Below are positions 6,244 to 12,796 of a DNA stretch of 12,796 bases, piece after piece. The position numbers were made by a program, and so were the translations under genes. Numbering within the stretch: the first letter of the stretch is position 1; each line of letters begins with the position of its first letter. A model generated the notes under the pieces. It saw nothing but the letters and a program-made list of their open reading frames with translations, was not told the DNA's origin and searched no databases. Source of the DNA: an uncultured euryarchaeote (lineage in GTDB: Archaea; Thermoplasmatota; Poseidoniia; Poseidoniales; Poseidoniaceae); contig CALCOP010000205.1 in the NCBI GenBank assembly GCA_937897365.1, positions 1-12,796 on the forward strand. Direction: 5' to 3'.

Positions 6244-6513
6244 TCAGTTTCCGATGTTCAAAACATCGAAAAGCCAAGGCAGGAAGTTGTCCATCATTAC
6301 AAGCATGACAAAACCAATTGCTCCGAGAACAAATAATCCAATTCCACAAATTATTGAGGTTTGCTTAAATTCTTGAGCGGTCGGCTTTCGGGCCATTCGT
6401 ATGATGCGCGCCCAAGAACCACGAGAAATACGACGAAATTGGGACTCAATCCAGTCTTGACGGTCCTGAACTTTATCTTCAAATGAGCGTTTTTCTGCAG
6501 CTTCACCAGACAT
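6244..6513 (-). CDS. secE: preprotein translocase subunit SecE (Sec61 gamma)
   Basis: SecE clamps the SecY channel in the cytoplasmic membrane and is essential for Sec-dependent export. The 89 residues contain an amphipathic helix (about 10-50, with RRISRGSWARIIRMARKPTA) and one C-terminal membrane span (about 55-80, IICGIGLFVLGAIGFVMLVM), the canonical archaeal layout. The PTAQEF motif before the span is characteristic (PxxxEF). The protein is somewhat longer than the usual 60 or so residues because of a charged N-terminal extension. ATG at 6513 has GAGG seven nt upstream; a longer in-frame start at 6540 has no such support and would precede the expected leader. It is the first gene of a secE-spt5 pair, a conserved archaeal arrangement. 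Confidence 0.93.
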   Translation of the reverse strand: MSGEAAEKRSFEDKVQDRQDWIESQFRRISRGSWARIIRMARKPTAQEFKQTSIICGIGLFVLGAIGFVMLVMMDNFLPWLFDVLNIGN

Positions 6514-6550
6514 GGTACAACCTCGGGCCTTCAACGCCACCTACCCTCCC

Positions 6551-6558
6551 AATATAAC
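6551..6558 (-). promoter_or_regulatory. TATA-box promoter of secE-spt5
   Basis: On the minus strand GTTATATT lies about 40 nt upstream of the secE ATG. Transcription would begin near 6529, giving a leader of roughly 15 nt that still contains the GAGG site. It lies in the divergent gap between secE and the dnaJ-like gene. Confidence 0.6.
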
Positions 6559-6650
6559 CACTCCGTCGCGAGATGTGACATAATCTACACCTCAATTCCA
6601 AGATTCTGGGTTGCGAGGGTTGATGTGGGAGTGGCGGGGAAGAGCGTTCA

Positions 6651-7544
6651 ATGGCGCAGCAAGACCCCTATTCAGTTCTTGGCGTTGGCCGTAATGCGAG
6701 CGATGTTGAGATTAAGCGGGCCTTTCGTAAAAAAGCTCGGCAATTTCACCCCGATAGAAATCCGGACAACGCATCTGCCGAAGCGAAATTCAAAGAGGTC
6801 CAAGCGGCCTATGAAAAAATAGCCACTGCGAAGGACCGAAATGAGTACGAACAGCAACAGCGTATGTCCTCGATGTTCGGTGGAGGTGGTGGACACTCCT
6901 TCGGAGGAGGAGGTATGGAGGATATTTTGGGTCAAATGTTTGGTGGCGGTCGCCCACGCGGTGGTAATCCGTTTGGGGGCATGGGCCAACAACCTCGTCA
7001 GAGACAACGCCGGCCCAAGGGCTCTGACATTGGCGTCAGTCTTGATTTAACGACTGAGGAAGCCGAGAAAGGTGGCGTGTTTTCGTTTACGTTCAAACGC
7101 CTCAAAAAAAATAAGACCGGAAAAATGGAAGCAACCTCAACTACACTTCGGACCTCGGTGAAAGCAGGCGTTAAACACGGCACAACAACCCGAATGAAAG
7201 GCCAAGGCCATGACCATCCAGAAGGGGATGCTGGCGATGTTATGCTCACGATTCGAATTCAATTTGGAGAAGGGCGCTTCTGGGATGGAAGTATACTCGT
7301 TCAAGAAGTTCCAACCCCATTTAGCACGCTAATGCTTGGTGGAAAAGTGAAAGTTACGCTCCCCTCAAACAAGAAAATCATGTTGAGTGTTGCTCCTGAA
7401 TCGTTGGTTGGTGACCGTCAAAGAATTGCAGGTGCAGGTTATGATGGCGGCGATTTAGAACTTGAATTTGTGTTGCCGGATTATGATGAATTGACACCCG
7501 AACAAATACAAGCCCTTGAGACATTGAAGGACTCTGGATTGTAG
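6651..7544 (+). CDS. DnaJ-family cochaperone without zinc finger (type II, CbpA/DnaJ-like)
   Basis: J-domain proteins deliver substrates to Hsp70 (DnaK) and stimulate its ATPase. The 297 residues begin with a J domain (about 5-70) holding DPYSVLGVGRNAS and the essential HPD at 33-35. A Gly/Phe/Met-rich linker follows (about 75-115). The C-terminal substrate-binding domains begin near 125 (SDIGVSLDLTTEEAEKGG) and run through GDAGDVMLTIRI to the dimerisation end. The cysteine-rich zinc-finger repeats of true DnaJ are absent and I see no cysteine at all, so this is the CbpA/DnaJB class. The ATG at 6651 is preceded by a G-rich stretch (GGGGAAGAG) rather than a clear GGTGA site. A weak TATA-like ACATAATC near 6578 may drive it. 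An exoribonuclease gene follows after 8 nt, so the two are probably cotranscribed. Confidence 0.92.
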   Translation: MAQQDPYSVLGVGRNASDVEIKRAFRKKARQFHPDRNPDNASAEAKFKEVQAAYEKIATAKDRNEYEQQQRMSSMFGGGGGHSFGGGGMEDILGQMFGGGRPRGGNPFGGMGQQPRQRQRRPKGSDIGVSLDLTTEEAEKGGVFSFTFKRLKKNKTGKMEATSTTLRTSVKAGVKHGTTTRMKGQGHDHPEGDAGDVMLTIRIQFGEGRFWDGSILVQEVPTPFSTLMLGGKVKVTLPSNKKIMLSVAPESLVGDRQRIAGAGYDGGDLELEFVLPDYDELTPEQIQALETLKDSGL

Positions 7545-7552
7545 GTGGGTGT

Positions 7553-9925
7553 ATGAGTCGTCGAGGAAAGCACAACAATCGTGGCTCGAAAAGACATACG
7601 AAGGGTCCGCAAATTTCCGATGGGGAGCGATTATGGAAAAGGCTTGCAAGTCACTTCAGCCATGAACCAGAAAAATGGGGACTTGAATGGAGTGCTGAAT
7701 CGATAGCAAATTATCTCATCTTACGCGAAAAACTCGATGTTGAGTTTACCAAAGATGCTCGCTCTGAACGAGCTTTTCGAAGTGGTATAGAACAAACATT
7801 AGCAGATGCTCGAAATAAGAACGAACATTTTGTCGAAACGGAAAACAGATGTGTTCGAATTCGAACTCCGAGCGAAACCGAACAGATCAAATCCTCGGTT
7901 TTGGATTGGAATGCGTTCAGTGCTGTTCATGCTCCAAAGGGACGGACAAGTCTGCATGGAAGTCCGGCCTTAATACCAGAAAATGCTCATCTCATTCCGT
8001 CAATGACCCAAGATGATATCGAGCGATACGAACTATTGGAAGAGGTTTGGATGGCTCATCTAAGCGGGGAAGATTATCCCCCTTCCTTTTCTCTTTTACC
8101 GGATGAAACGGTTCGTTCTTGGGGAAAATTTGACTTGGTTCGAGAAGCGAGATTCATCGCAAATCGACGCTCTGGATTACGTTTCCGAGATGCTGAGCCA
8201 AGCATGGCACTGCTCCTTATCCAAACAGGACGGCTCAATGCCAGAAATCTACTTGATTTACGTTTAGAGAACAAAAGAAAGGGTGGATGGAATCCGTTTC
8301 CCAGAGCCTACGACGAATCTCTGGTCGAGGCTGCAAACCGCTTACCTGAAATAGATGGAGACAAGGAACTTGCAAATCGAAGGAAAGATTTACGCAACCT
8401 TCCTTTTGTCACCATCGACCCTCATGATGCGAAGGATTTTGATGATGCAGTATGTCTGGTCGAAGAACATGGTGTTCGGACTTTGTGGGTCGCTATAGCG
8501 GATGTTGCGCATTATGTTCAACCAGATTCACGATTGGATGGTGCTGCGCGTGCGCGTGCAACTTCAGTATACCTTCCTCATGCCGTTTTACCAATGCTCC
8601 CACCTCGACTGGCAGATGATTTATGTTCACTGCGGGCCGATGTAGACCGATTAGCAATGGTTGTAGCGATGGAAATTGATCAGCATAATGAAATTAAAAC
8701 ATGCAGAGCATACGAAGCAGTCATCCGAGTTGCTGAAAATTTATCCTATGAAGATGCTCTTGACAACCCACGCTTTGCTGAGATGTTCTCCTTAGCGGAA
8801 TCTTGGCAAGCGAAAGAAGTCCGTCTTAACATCCAAAACGCTGAATTACGGCCTCGATTGCATGGTGATGAGACCATAGAGGTTGAGGTGAAATGGCCAA
8901 ATGCTGCAACACGTATGATTGAGTCATTCATGGTTGCGACCAATGCATCTGTTGGTCATTTACTCGGTCAAGAAGGCGCTCCACTTCCCTGGCGATGCCA
9001 CACGCCTCCAGACGCAATTGAAGTTGAAGAATTGAATGCAAAACTCCAAGCTCTTGGCGTCGATATCGAATTGCCAATGCCGAGTTTACGAGTCCACGGT
9101 CAGTCAGAAGAGAGCGAACTCACCGACTTGTTAGCGGGTTGGGCAGGAGGTTCTATCGATCTGTCAGGCATTCAGGATTCAGAAAATAATGCACACAATG
9201 ACACGCCTGAATATCTCTCTAACGTCCTTGACCCAAAGGCTCGTCAAAATATCCTTGATGCTCTTGAGCGCGCTCAGCAACAAGCATCTGAACTCAAAGG
9301 CCCGATTCGTCGGGTCGTAGATCAAGGATTATTTCACTTGATGCAACGGGCAAATTACAGTGAAGAAAATCGAGGCCATTTCGGACTCAACCTCGATGCA
9401 TATGTCCATTTCACCAGTCCAATACGGCGGTATCCCGACTTGATGGCTCACCGACAATTGAAATCATTTTTACGCGATGAAGAGTGGGTACATTCAGTTG
9501 AAGAAACTGCTAAAATTTCAAAGCATTGCAGTGAACAAGGACATACGGCAAAACGAATAGAATGGGAACTCGTTGCCAATGCATATCACCTCCACTTGTT
9601 ACGAGGTGGCAAAATAGGTGGAGAAAGTTCAACAGAATCCACTCCTCTCGAACACACTGCATGGAATGCGAGAATTACAGGACTGCGAACACCCTGGGTT
9701 TTCTTGGACCTCGCAGATGATGGCGCTATTCACGGGCGTATGCATCTACGACAAATAGGTGGTAAAACTCAGATGAGTATCGATGAATACGGACTTGCAG
9801 TGATTCCAGCCGAGCCTGATCAGAGAGGCGACCAGCATCCTGTAGTCCAACTCGGTCAGATTTTTCCATGCCGTTTGCGCGGCCTCGACATTTGGTCTGG
9901 GACACTCGACCTTGCACCAAATTAG
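7553..9925 (+). CDS. RNase R/RNase II-family 3'-5' exoribonuclease
   Basis: Enzymes of this family degrade RNA from the 3' end, releasing nucleoside monophosphates with Mg2+. The 790 residues contain a complete RNB catalytic domain. The metal-binding acidic cluster TIDPHDAKDFDDAV places Asp at 289, 295, 297 and 298 with the same spacing as Asp201/207/209/210 of E. coli RNase II. The C-terminal RNB signature HFTSPIRRYPDLMAHR starts at 619. The first 260 residues are basic and then mixed helical, with no clear cold-shock domain visible by eye. The last 100 or so residues (TAWNARITGLRTPWVFLDL onward) look like an S1/OB fold. All catalytic residues seen are present, so activity is expected. GGTGG at 7544-7548 overlaps the upstream stop codon and lies 4 nt before the ATG, suggesting coupling to the cochaperone gene. 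RNase R proteins occur in only some archaea; whether this is RNase R, RNase II or a lineage-specific branch needs a tree. Confidence 0.92.
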   Translation: MSRRGKHNNRGSKRHTKGPQISDGERLWKRLASHFSHEPEKWGLEWSAESIANYLILREKLDVEFTKDARSERAFRSGIEQTLADARNKNEHFVETENRCVRIRTPSETEQIKSSVLDWNAFSAVHAPKGRTSLHGSPALIPENAHLIPSMTQDDIERYELLEEVWMAHLSGEDYPPSFSLLPDETVRSWGKFDLVREARFIANRRSGLRFRDAEPSMALLLIQTGRLNARNLLDLRLENKRKGGWNPFPRAYDESLVEAANRLPEIDGDKELANRRKDLRNLPFVTIDPHDAKDFDDAVCLVEEHGVRTLWVAIADVAHYVQPDSRLDGAARARATSVYLPHAVLPMLPPRLADDLCSLRADVDRLAMVVAMEIDQHNEIKTCRAYEAVIRVAENLSYEDALDNPRFAEMFSLAESWQAKEVRLNIQNAELRPRLHGDETIEVEVKWPNAATRMIESFMVATNASVGHLLGQEGAPLPWRCHTPPDAIEVEELNAKLQALGVDIELPMPSLRVHGQSEESELTDLLAGWAGGSIDLSGIQDSENNAHNDTPEYLSNVLDPKARQNILDALERAQQQASELKGPIRRVVDQGLFHLMQRANYSEENRGHFGLNLDAYVHFTSPIRRYPDLMAHRQLKSFLRDEEWVHSVEETAKISKHCSEQGHTAKRIEWELVANAYHLHLLRGGKIGGESSTESTPLEHTAWNARITGLRTPWVFLDLADDGAIHGRMHLRQIGGKTQMSIDEYGLAVIPAEPDQRGDQHPVVQLGQIFPCRLRGLDIWSGTLDLAPN

Positions 9926-9938
9926 ATAGCGAGTTTAT

Positions 9939-9971
9939 TGTAGTCAAAACCAAGTGTTTATATTGACTACA
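9939..9971. promoter_or_regulatory. inverted-repeat operator overlapping the metal-operon promoter
   Basis: TGTAGTCAA (9939-9947) and TTGACTACA (9963-9971) are perfect 9-bp inverted arms with a 15-nt spacer, centres 24 bp apart. The right arm overlaps the last two bases of the TATA box and the left arm lies just upstream of the box. A dimeric regulator bound here would block TBP/TFB, so metal-responsive repression is the natural reading. No regulator gene is in the window. The pair could also form a hairpin in an RNase read-through transcript, but no T-run follows. Confidence 0.6.
9957..9964 (+). promoter_or_regulatory. TATA box of a leaderless transcript
   Basis: TTTATATT is a near-consensus archaeal TATA box. 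Its centre is about 25 nt upstream of the ATG at 9986, the normal distance from box to transcription start, so the mRNA should begin at or next to the start codon. In keeping with this, no Shine-Dalgarno sequence is seen before that ATG. Confidence 0.75.
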
Positions 9972-9985
9972 TAAAAGCCAAAACC

Positions 9986-10168
9986 ATGGCGCGAGTGAAG
10001 GCTCACATGTGTGAATGCCAGTGCAAGATGAAACGCCTCTATACGCGAGCAGAAGGCGGTAGAGGTTGGGACCAGATTGGTTGGATGTGCACATGTGGTT
10101 GCGGGTGTATTACGATGGACCAAGGCGACTGGAAGCTCATGCCATGCGATGATTCCTCGTGCAATTAA
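9986..10168 (+). CDS. small cysteine-rich, metallothionein-like protein
   Basis: This encodes 60 residues with nine cysteines, at 9, 11, 13, 35, 37, 39, 41, 54 and 59. They form CxCxC near the N-terminus and CxCxCxC in the middle, plus a C-terminal pair. Such CxC clusters are typical of metallothioneins and thiolate Cu(I)/Zn(II) binders; a zinc ribbon would show CxxC pairs instead. I cannot assign it to a known family. The N-terminal half also has a basic, aromatic stretch (KMKRLYTRAEGGRGW). There is no signal peptide, so it should act in the cytoplasm. It is the first gene of a likely operon, 11 nt before a copper ATPase and upstream of a copper-chaperone-like gene, which supports buffering or delivery of copper. 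The leaderless promoter with an operator suggests regulated expression. Binding of copper rather than zinc is inferred from the neighbours. Confidence 0.75.
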   Translation: MARVKAHMCECQCKMKRLYTRAEGGRGWDQIGWMCTCGCGCITMDQGDWKLMPCDDSSCN

Positions 10169-10179
10169 GCGGTGAAAGA

Positions 10180-12462
10180 ATGAAGGATAATCTCGAATTC
10201 TCTGTCGACATCAGCGGAATGTCATGCGGAGCATGTGCAGCGTCGGTCGAAAAAGTGTCTTCGAGAATTGATGCCGTTGCCAATGTTTCTGTTAACCTGG
10301 CATTAGCAAAAGCTCGTATCCAATTAAAGCCGAATGTTGAGGTTCTCAAGTCACAAAACGATGTTATCAAAGCGATCAAAAAGGCTGGATACGGTGTTAA
10401 AATCACCAAGAAAAAACCTGTCCTTATTGGACAAGCAAAGCAACAGTTGCGGCAACAAAGGAACAAGGTTGCCTTTGCATTACTACTTGCATTACCGACG
10501 CTGTATTTGTCCATGTTTGCTGACGATATGGGTGAAGTATCGGGGGTAAATACTCGCCTCCTCCTTGCAATGATAGCAACTGCCCCAGTATATTTTTGGT
10601 CGGGATGGACTTTTCATTCTCGAGCTTGGGCTTCTTTACGCAACCGAACAGCAAACATGGATGTCCTCGTACATCTGGGAACAACTGTCGCCTTCATCTG
10701 GTCTGCACTGTTGACACTCTCGCCTCTGTTCACCTTCTTACCTGCAATATTTTCAAACTCGTCCCACGTTTTCTTTGATGGCGTTGTATTCATCATCGCC
10801 TTTATCTTACTCGGTAATTGGATGGAAGCGGCGGCTAAACTCAAAGCAACTGACGCAATTCATTCATTGATGCAACTTCAACCTAAACAAGCACGCCTTG
10901 TCACTGATGAAGAGCACCTACATACCGAAACCCGTGATGTAGAAGCAATTGCAATTGATTCGCTGATCAAAGTTCTCGCTGGAGAAACAATCCCACTTGA
11001 CGGGTTGCTGTATCAATGTAAAGCGAGTATCGATGAATCAACAATGACTGGTGAACCATATCCGGTACGCAAAGGAGAAGGTGAGGAAGTTGTGGCGGGA
11101 ACCATCGTCCTCGATGGTAGTGTCTTCATTCGCACAACTCGCACTGCGGATGACACCTTACTGTCCAACATCGTAGAATTGGTCGAGGAAGCACAAATGG
11201 GTAAAGCACCCATTCAACGTTTGGTTGACAGAATCTCAGCGGTATTTGTTCCCGTTGTTGTAATCCTCGCTCTTGTCGCAACATGTTTCTGGTTCCTTTA
11301 CCCAAACTCAGGCTCTTACAATCCAATGGAAACAAATGCTGAATTAGCGATGATGGTCTTGGTCTCAACATTGGTTATTGCCTGCCCTTGTGCGCTCGGC
11401 TTAGCCACCCCTACGGCATTGATTGTTGGAACAGGAGTGGGTGCACGCTACGGGATACTGATCAAAGGAATTGAAGCACTCGAGCATGCACATTCAACCG
11501 ATACTTTGGTTGTTGATAAAACAGGGACACTGACTTCAGGAAAACCACGTGTGAGCCATATTGAACTGCTCGATTGTGAAGTCAAAGAAATCTTGTCGAT
11601 TGCTGCTGCCTTGGAGGAAGAATCGGGACACCCTCTTGCACATGCAATTCGAACTTCATGGTCGAATGTCACTACCGATAAGCCGGATGTTAAGGATATA
11701 CAAACCATGCCGGGACTTGGAATGATCGGCAATCTTAACGGAGCGGTTGTTGCGATTGGAAATGTCGATTTAATGGAAGAAGTCGGAGTAGAAATCGATG
11801 ACGAAATTCGACAAAATATGGTAATTGCTGCCAAGAAAGGTGTAACCCTAATTCTGGTGAGCATGGGGTTGAGATTACTCGGATGGATTGAGGCAAAAGA
11901 CCGAATCCGAGAATCGTCTAAACAGGCTGTCAAGCGTGCCAAACAGATGGGTTACGATGTCATTATGTTAACTGGTGACCGAGAAGAATCCGCACAAACT
12001 GTGGCCGATGAAGTAGGAATTGAAACGGTTATCGCAGGCGTCAAACCCGACGAGAAAGCACATCAAATTGCGGAGATGCAAACACAAGGACTGACTGTAG
12101 CAATGGTTGGAGATGGAATCAATGATGCGGCTGCTTTATCGATGGCTGACGTAGGTTTAGCTATGGGTGCTGGCTCTGATATCGCTTTAGATGCAGCAGA
12201 CTTCGTTCTGTTACGTAATGATTTGATTGATGCAGTCGCTTCTTTAAATCTCGGAAAGAGTACCATGCGACGGATTCGCACAAATCTTGGATGGGCGTTC
12301 GTTTACAACGCCATCGGTATCCCCCTTGCGATGGGCGTCATGTTACCGTTCAGTGGATTCTTGCTCCCTCCTGCTTTCGCAGCGGCAGCAATGTCCCTAT
12401 CTTCAGTTAGTGTTGTAGGAAACTCGCTACTTCTGCGATGGTGGCAACCAAGTCCCGAATAA
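10180..12462 (+). CDS. copA: Cu(I)-translocating P1B-type ATPase, CopA-like
   Basis: This protein should export Cu(I) from the cytoplasm using ATP. Of 760 residues, an N-terminal HMA domain (about 5-72) holds GMSCGAC with Cys16 and Cys19. Membrane segments begin near residue 97. The actuator TGEP motif is at 290-293, the intramembrane CPC at 402-404, the phosphorylated Asp446 in DKTGT, the P1B-specific HP at 484-485, MLTGD in the P domain, and the hinge GDGIND at 644-649. FVYNAIG in the penultimate span and MSLSS in the last span are the copper-specific (P1B-1) residues that complete the site with CPC. All key residues are present. ATG at 10180 was chosen because GGTGA lies four nt upstream; a GTG at 10159 would overlap the upstream gene. 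It follows the cysteine-rich gene by 11 nt and precedes the HMA chaperone by 30 nt. Silver could also be a substrate. Confidence 0.95.
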   Translation: MKDNLEFSVDISGMSCGACAASVEKVSSRIDAVANVSVNLALAKARIQLKPNVEVLKSQNDVIKAIKKAGYGVKITKKKPVLIGQAKQQLRQQRNKVAFALLLALPTLYLSMFADDMGEVSGVNTRLLLAMIATAPVYFWSGWTFHSRAWASLRNRTANMDVLVHLGTTVAFIWSALLTLSPLFTFLPAIFSNSSHVFFDGVVFIIAFILLGNWMEAAAKLKATDAIHSLMQLQPKQARLVTDEEHLHTETRDVEAIAIDSLIKVLAGETIPLDGLLYQCKASIDESTMTGEPYPVRKGEGEEVVAGTIVLDGSVFIRTTRTADDTLLSNIVELVEEAQMGKAPIQRLVDRISAVFVPVVVILALVATCFWFLYPNSGSYNPMETNAELAMMVLVSTLVIACPCALGLATPTALIVGTGVGARYGILIKGIEALEHAHSTDTLVVDKTGTLTSGKPRVSHIELLDCEVKEILSIAAALEEESGHPLAHAIRTSWSNVTTDKPDVKDIQTMPGLGMIGNLNGAVVAIGNVDLMEEVGVEIDDEIRQNMVIAAKKGVTLILVSMGLRLLGWIEAKDRIRESSKQAVKRAKQMGYDVIMLTGDREESAQTVADEVGIETVIAGVKPDEKAHQIAEMQTQGLTVAMVGDGINDAAALSMADVGLAMGAGSDIALDAADFVLLRNDLIDAVASLNLGKSTMRRIRTNLGWAFVYNAIGIPLAMGVMLPFSGFLLPPAFAAAAMSLSSVSVVGNSLLLRWWQPSPE

Positions 12463-12492
12463 GTTGAAAAAAGACCGCTCAGTGGAATATCC

Positions 12493-12705
12493 ATGAGCGA
12501 AAAAGTACACTATCTTGCCATTACTGGAATGACCTGCGGATGCTGTTCTGGTCGCGTTACCCGGGCATTAGAAGCGACCCCTGGCGTTCTCAAAGCACTC
12601 ATTTCCTATGAAGACAACAACGGAAACATACTTACAACCAAAGAAGTAAGTAGATCAAAACTTGTTGAAGTTGTAAAATCAGTCGGCTTTGAAGCATCGG
12701 CTTGA
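12493..12705 (+). CDS. heavy-metal-associated (HMA) domain protein, CopZ-like copper chaperone
   Basis: This is a free-standing HMA domain of 70 residues, the usual size of CopZ/Atx1/MerP-type carriers that pass Cu(I) to the ATPase. The metal site is GMTCGCCSGRV. The first and last cysteines of CxxC are at 15 and 18, and an extra cysteine at 17 gives CGCC. ALEATPGV and SVGFEA at the C-terminus match the ferredoxin-like HMA fold. No signal peptide is present, so it should act in the cytoplasm. The ATG at 12493 is weakly preceded by AGTGGA. It directly follows copA on the same strand, which fits cotranscription and a partner role. The extra cysteine could tune metal binding. Mercury-type carriers are an alternative, but no mer genes are seen nearby. 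Confidence 0.88.
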   Translation: MSEKVHYLAITGMTCGCCSGRVTRALEATPGVLKALISYEDNNGNILTTKEVSRSKLVEVVKSVGFEASA

Positions 12706-12746
12706 AGCGTTTGTTTCAAATCCAAGAGGCGACGCCATCAGTCTGC

Positions 12747-12796
12747 GCGGGGGTCGCCCAGCTTGGTCAACGGCGGTGGGTTTAGGTCCCATTCCT
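12747..12796 (+). tRNA. tRNA-Leu (anticodon UAG), partial at the right edge
   Basis: The acceptor strand GCGGGGG (12747-12753) is followed by T8, a D arm closed by GCC/GGC with GG in its loop, and an anticodon stem of five pairs (GTGGG with CCCAT, one G-U). The seven-base loop TTTAGGT places TAG at 12783-12785, reading CUA Leu codons. The start of a variable arm is visible, then the window ends, so the long class II arm expected for tRNA-Leu, the T arm and the 3' acceptor strand cannot be checked. No clear TATA box is seen in the 41 nt between it and the upstream HMA gene. Confidence 0.8.

Noticed and set aside
1..12796. CRISPR arrays, insertion sequences, integrase genes, attachment sites or a replication origin
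   Set aside because: I saw no spaced direct repeats, transposase motifs, terminal inverted repeats or origin-like repeat clusters. The region reads as chromosomal housekeeping sequence plus a metal operon.

Overview
The window comes from an archaeon, most likely an uncultured marine euryarchaeote of the Thermoplasmata side (Marine Group II/Poseidoniales or a close relative). The signs are archaeal-type ribosomal proteins (P0-type L10 and P1-type L12 with matching acidic tails, uL1, uL11), archaeal SecE and Spt5, TATA-box promoters, GAGGTGA ribosome-binding sites, and a leaderless gene. The lineage is an inference from gene content and protein flavour; no 16S gene is present.

Left part, minus strand (1-2636): three genes without recognised function. 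They are a multi-pass membrane protein that runs off the left edge and carries an EF-hand/TSP3-like Asp-Asn loop, a single-pass membrane-anchored protein, and a soluble protein of unknown family. Upstream of them, 2637-2881 is non-coding but rich in inverted repeats, including a 72-nt structured element followed by an ACA triplet.

Middle, minus strand (2882-6513): the transcription/translation core. secE and spt5 share a TATA promoter near 6551. The uL11-uL1-P0-L12 cluster has its own TATA box near 5259 and a strong hairpin abutting the uL1 ribosome-binding site. Two proteins are unusual: Spt5 carries an N-terminal Nudix-like domain with a degraded catalytic box, and uL11 is reduced to its C-terminal rRNA-binding domain with no room upstream for the N-terminal domain.

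Right part, plus strand (6651-12796): a zinc-finger-less DnaJ-type cochaperone and an RNase R/II-family exoribonuclease sit 8 nt apart. They are followed by a compact metal-handling operon: a 60-residue cysteine-rich, metallothionein-like protein made from a leaderless transcript, a CopA-type Cu(I)-transporting P1B ATPase, and a CopZ-like HMA chaperone. Its promoter has a perfect 9-bp inverted repeat overlapping the TATA box, a likely operator. The window ends inside a tRNA-Leu(UAG) gene.

The best candidates for something undescribed are the cysteine-rich protein/CopA/CopZ cassette with its operator, the Nudix-Spt5 fusion, the C-terminal-only uL11, and the structured element downstream of the L12 gene.
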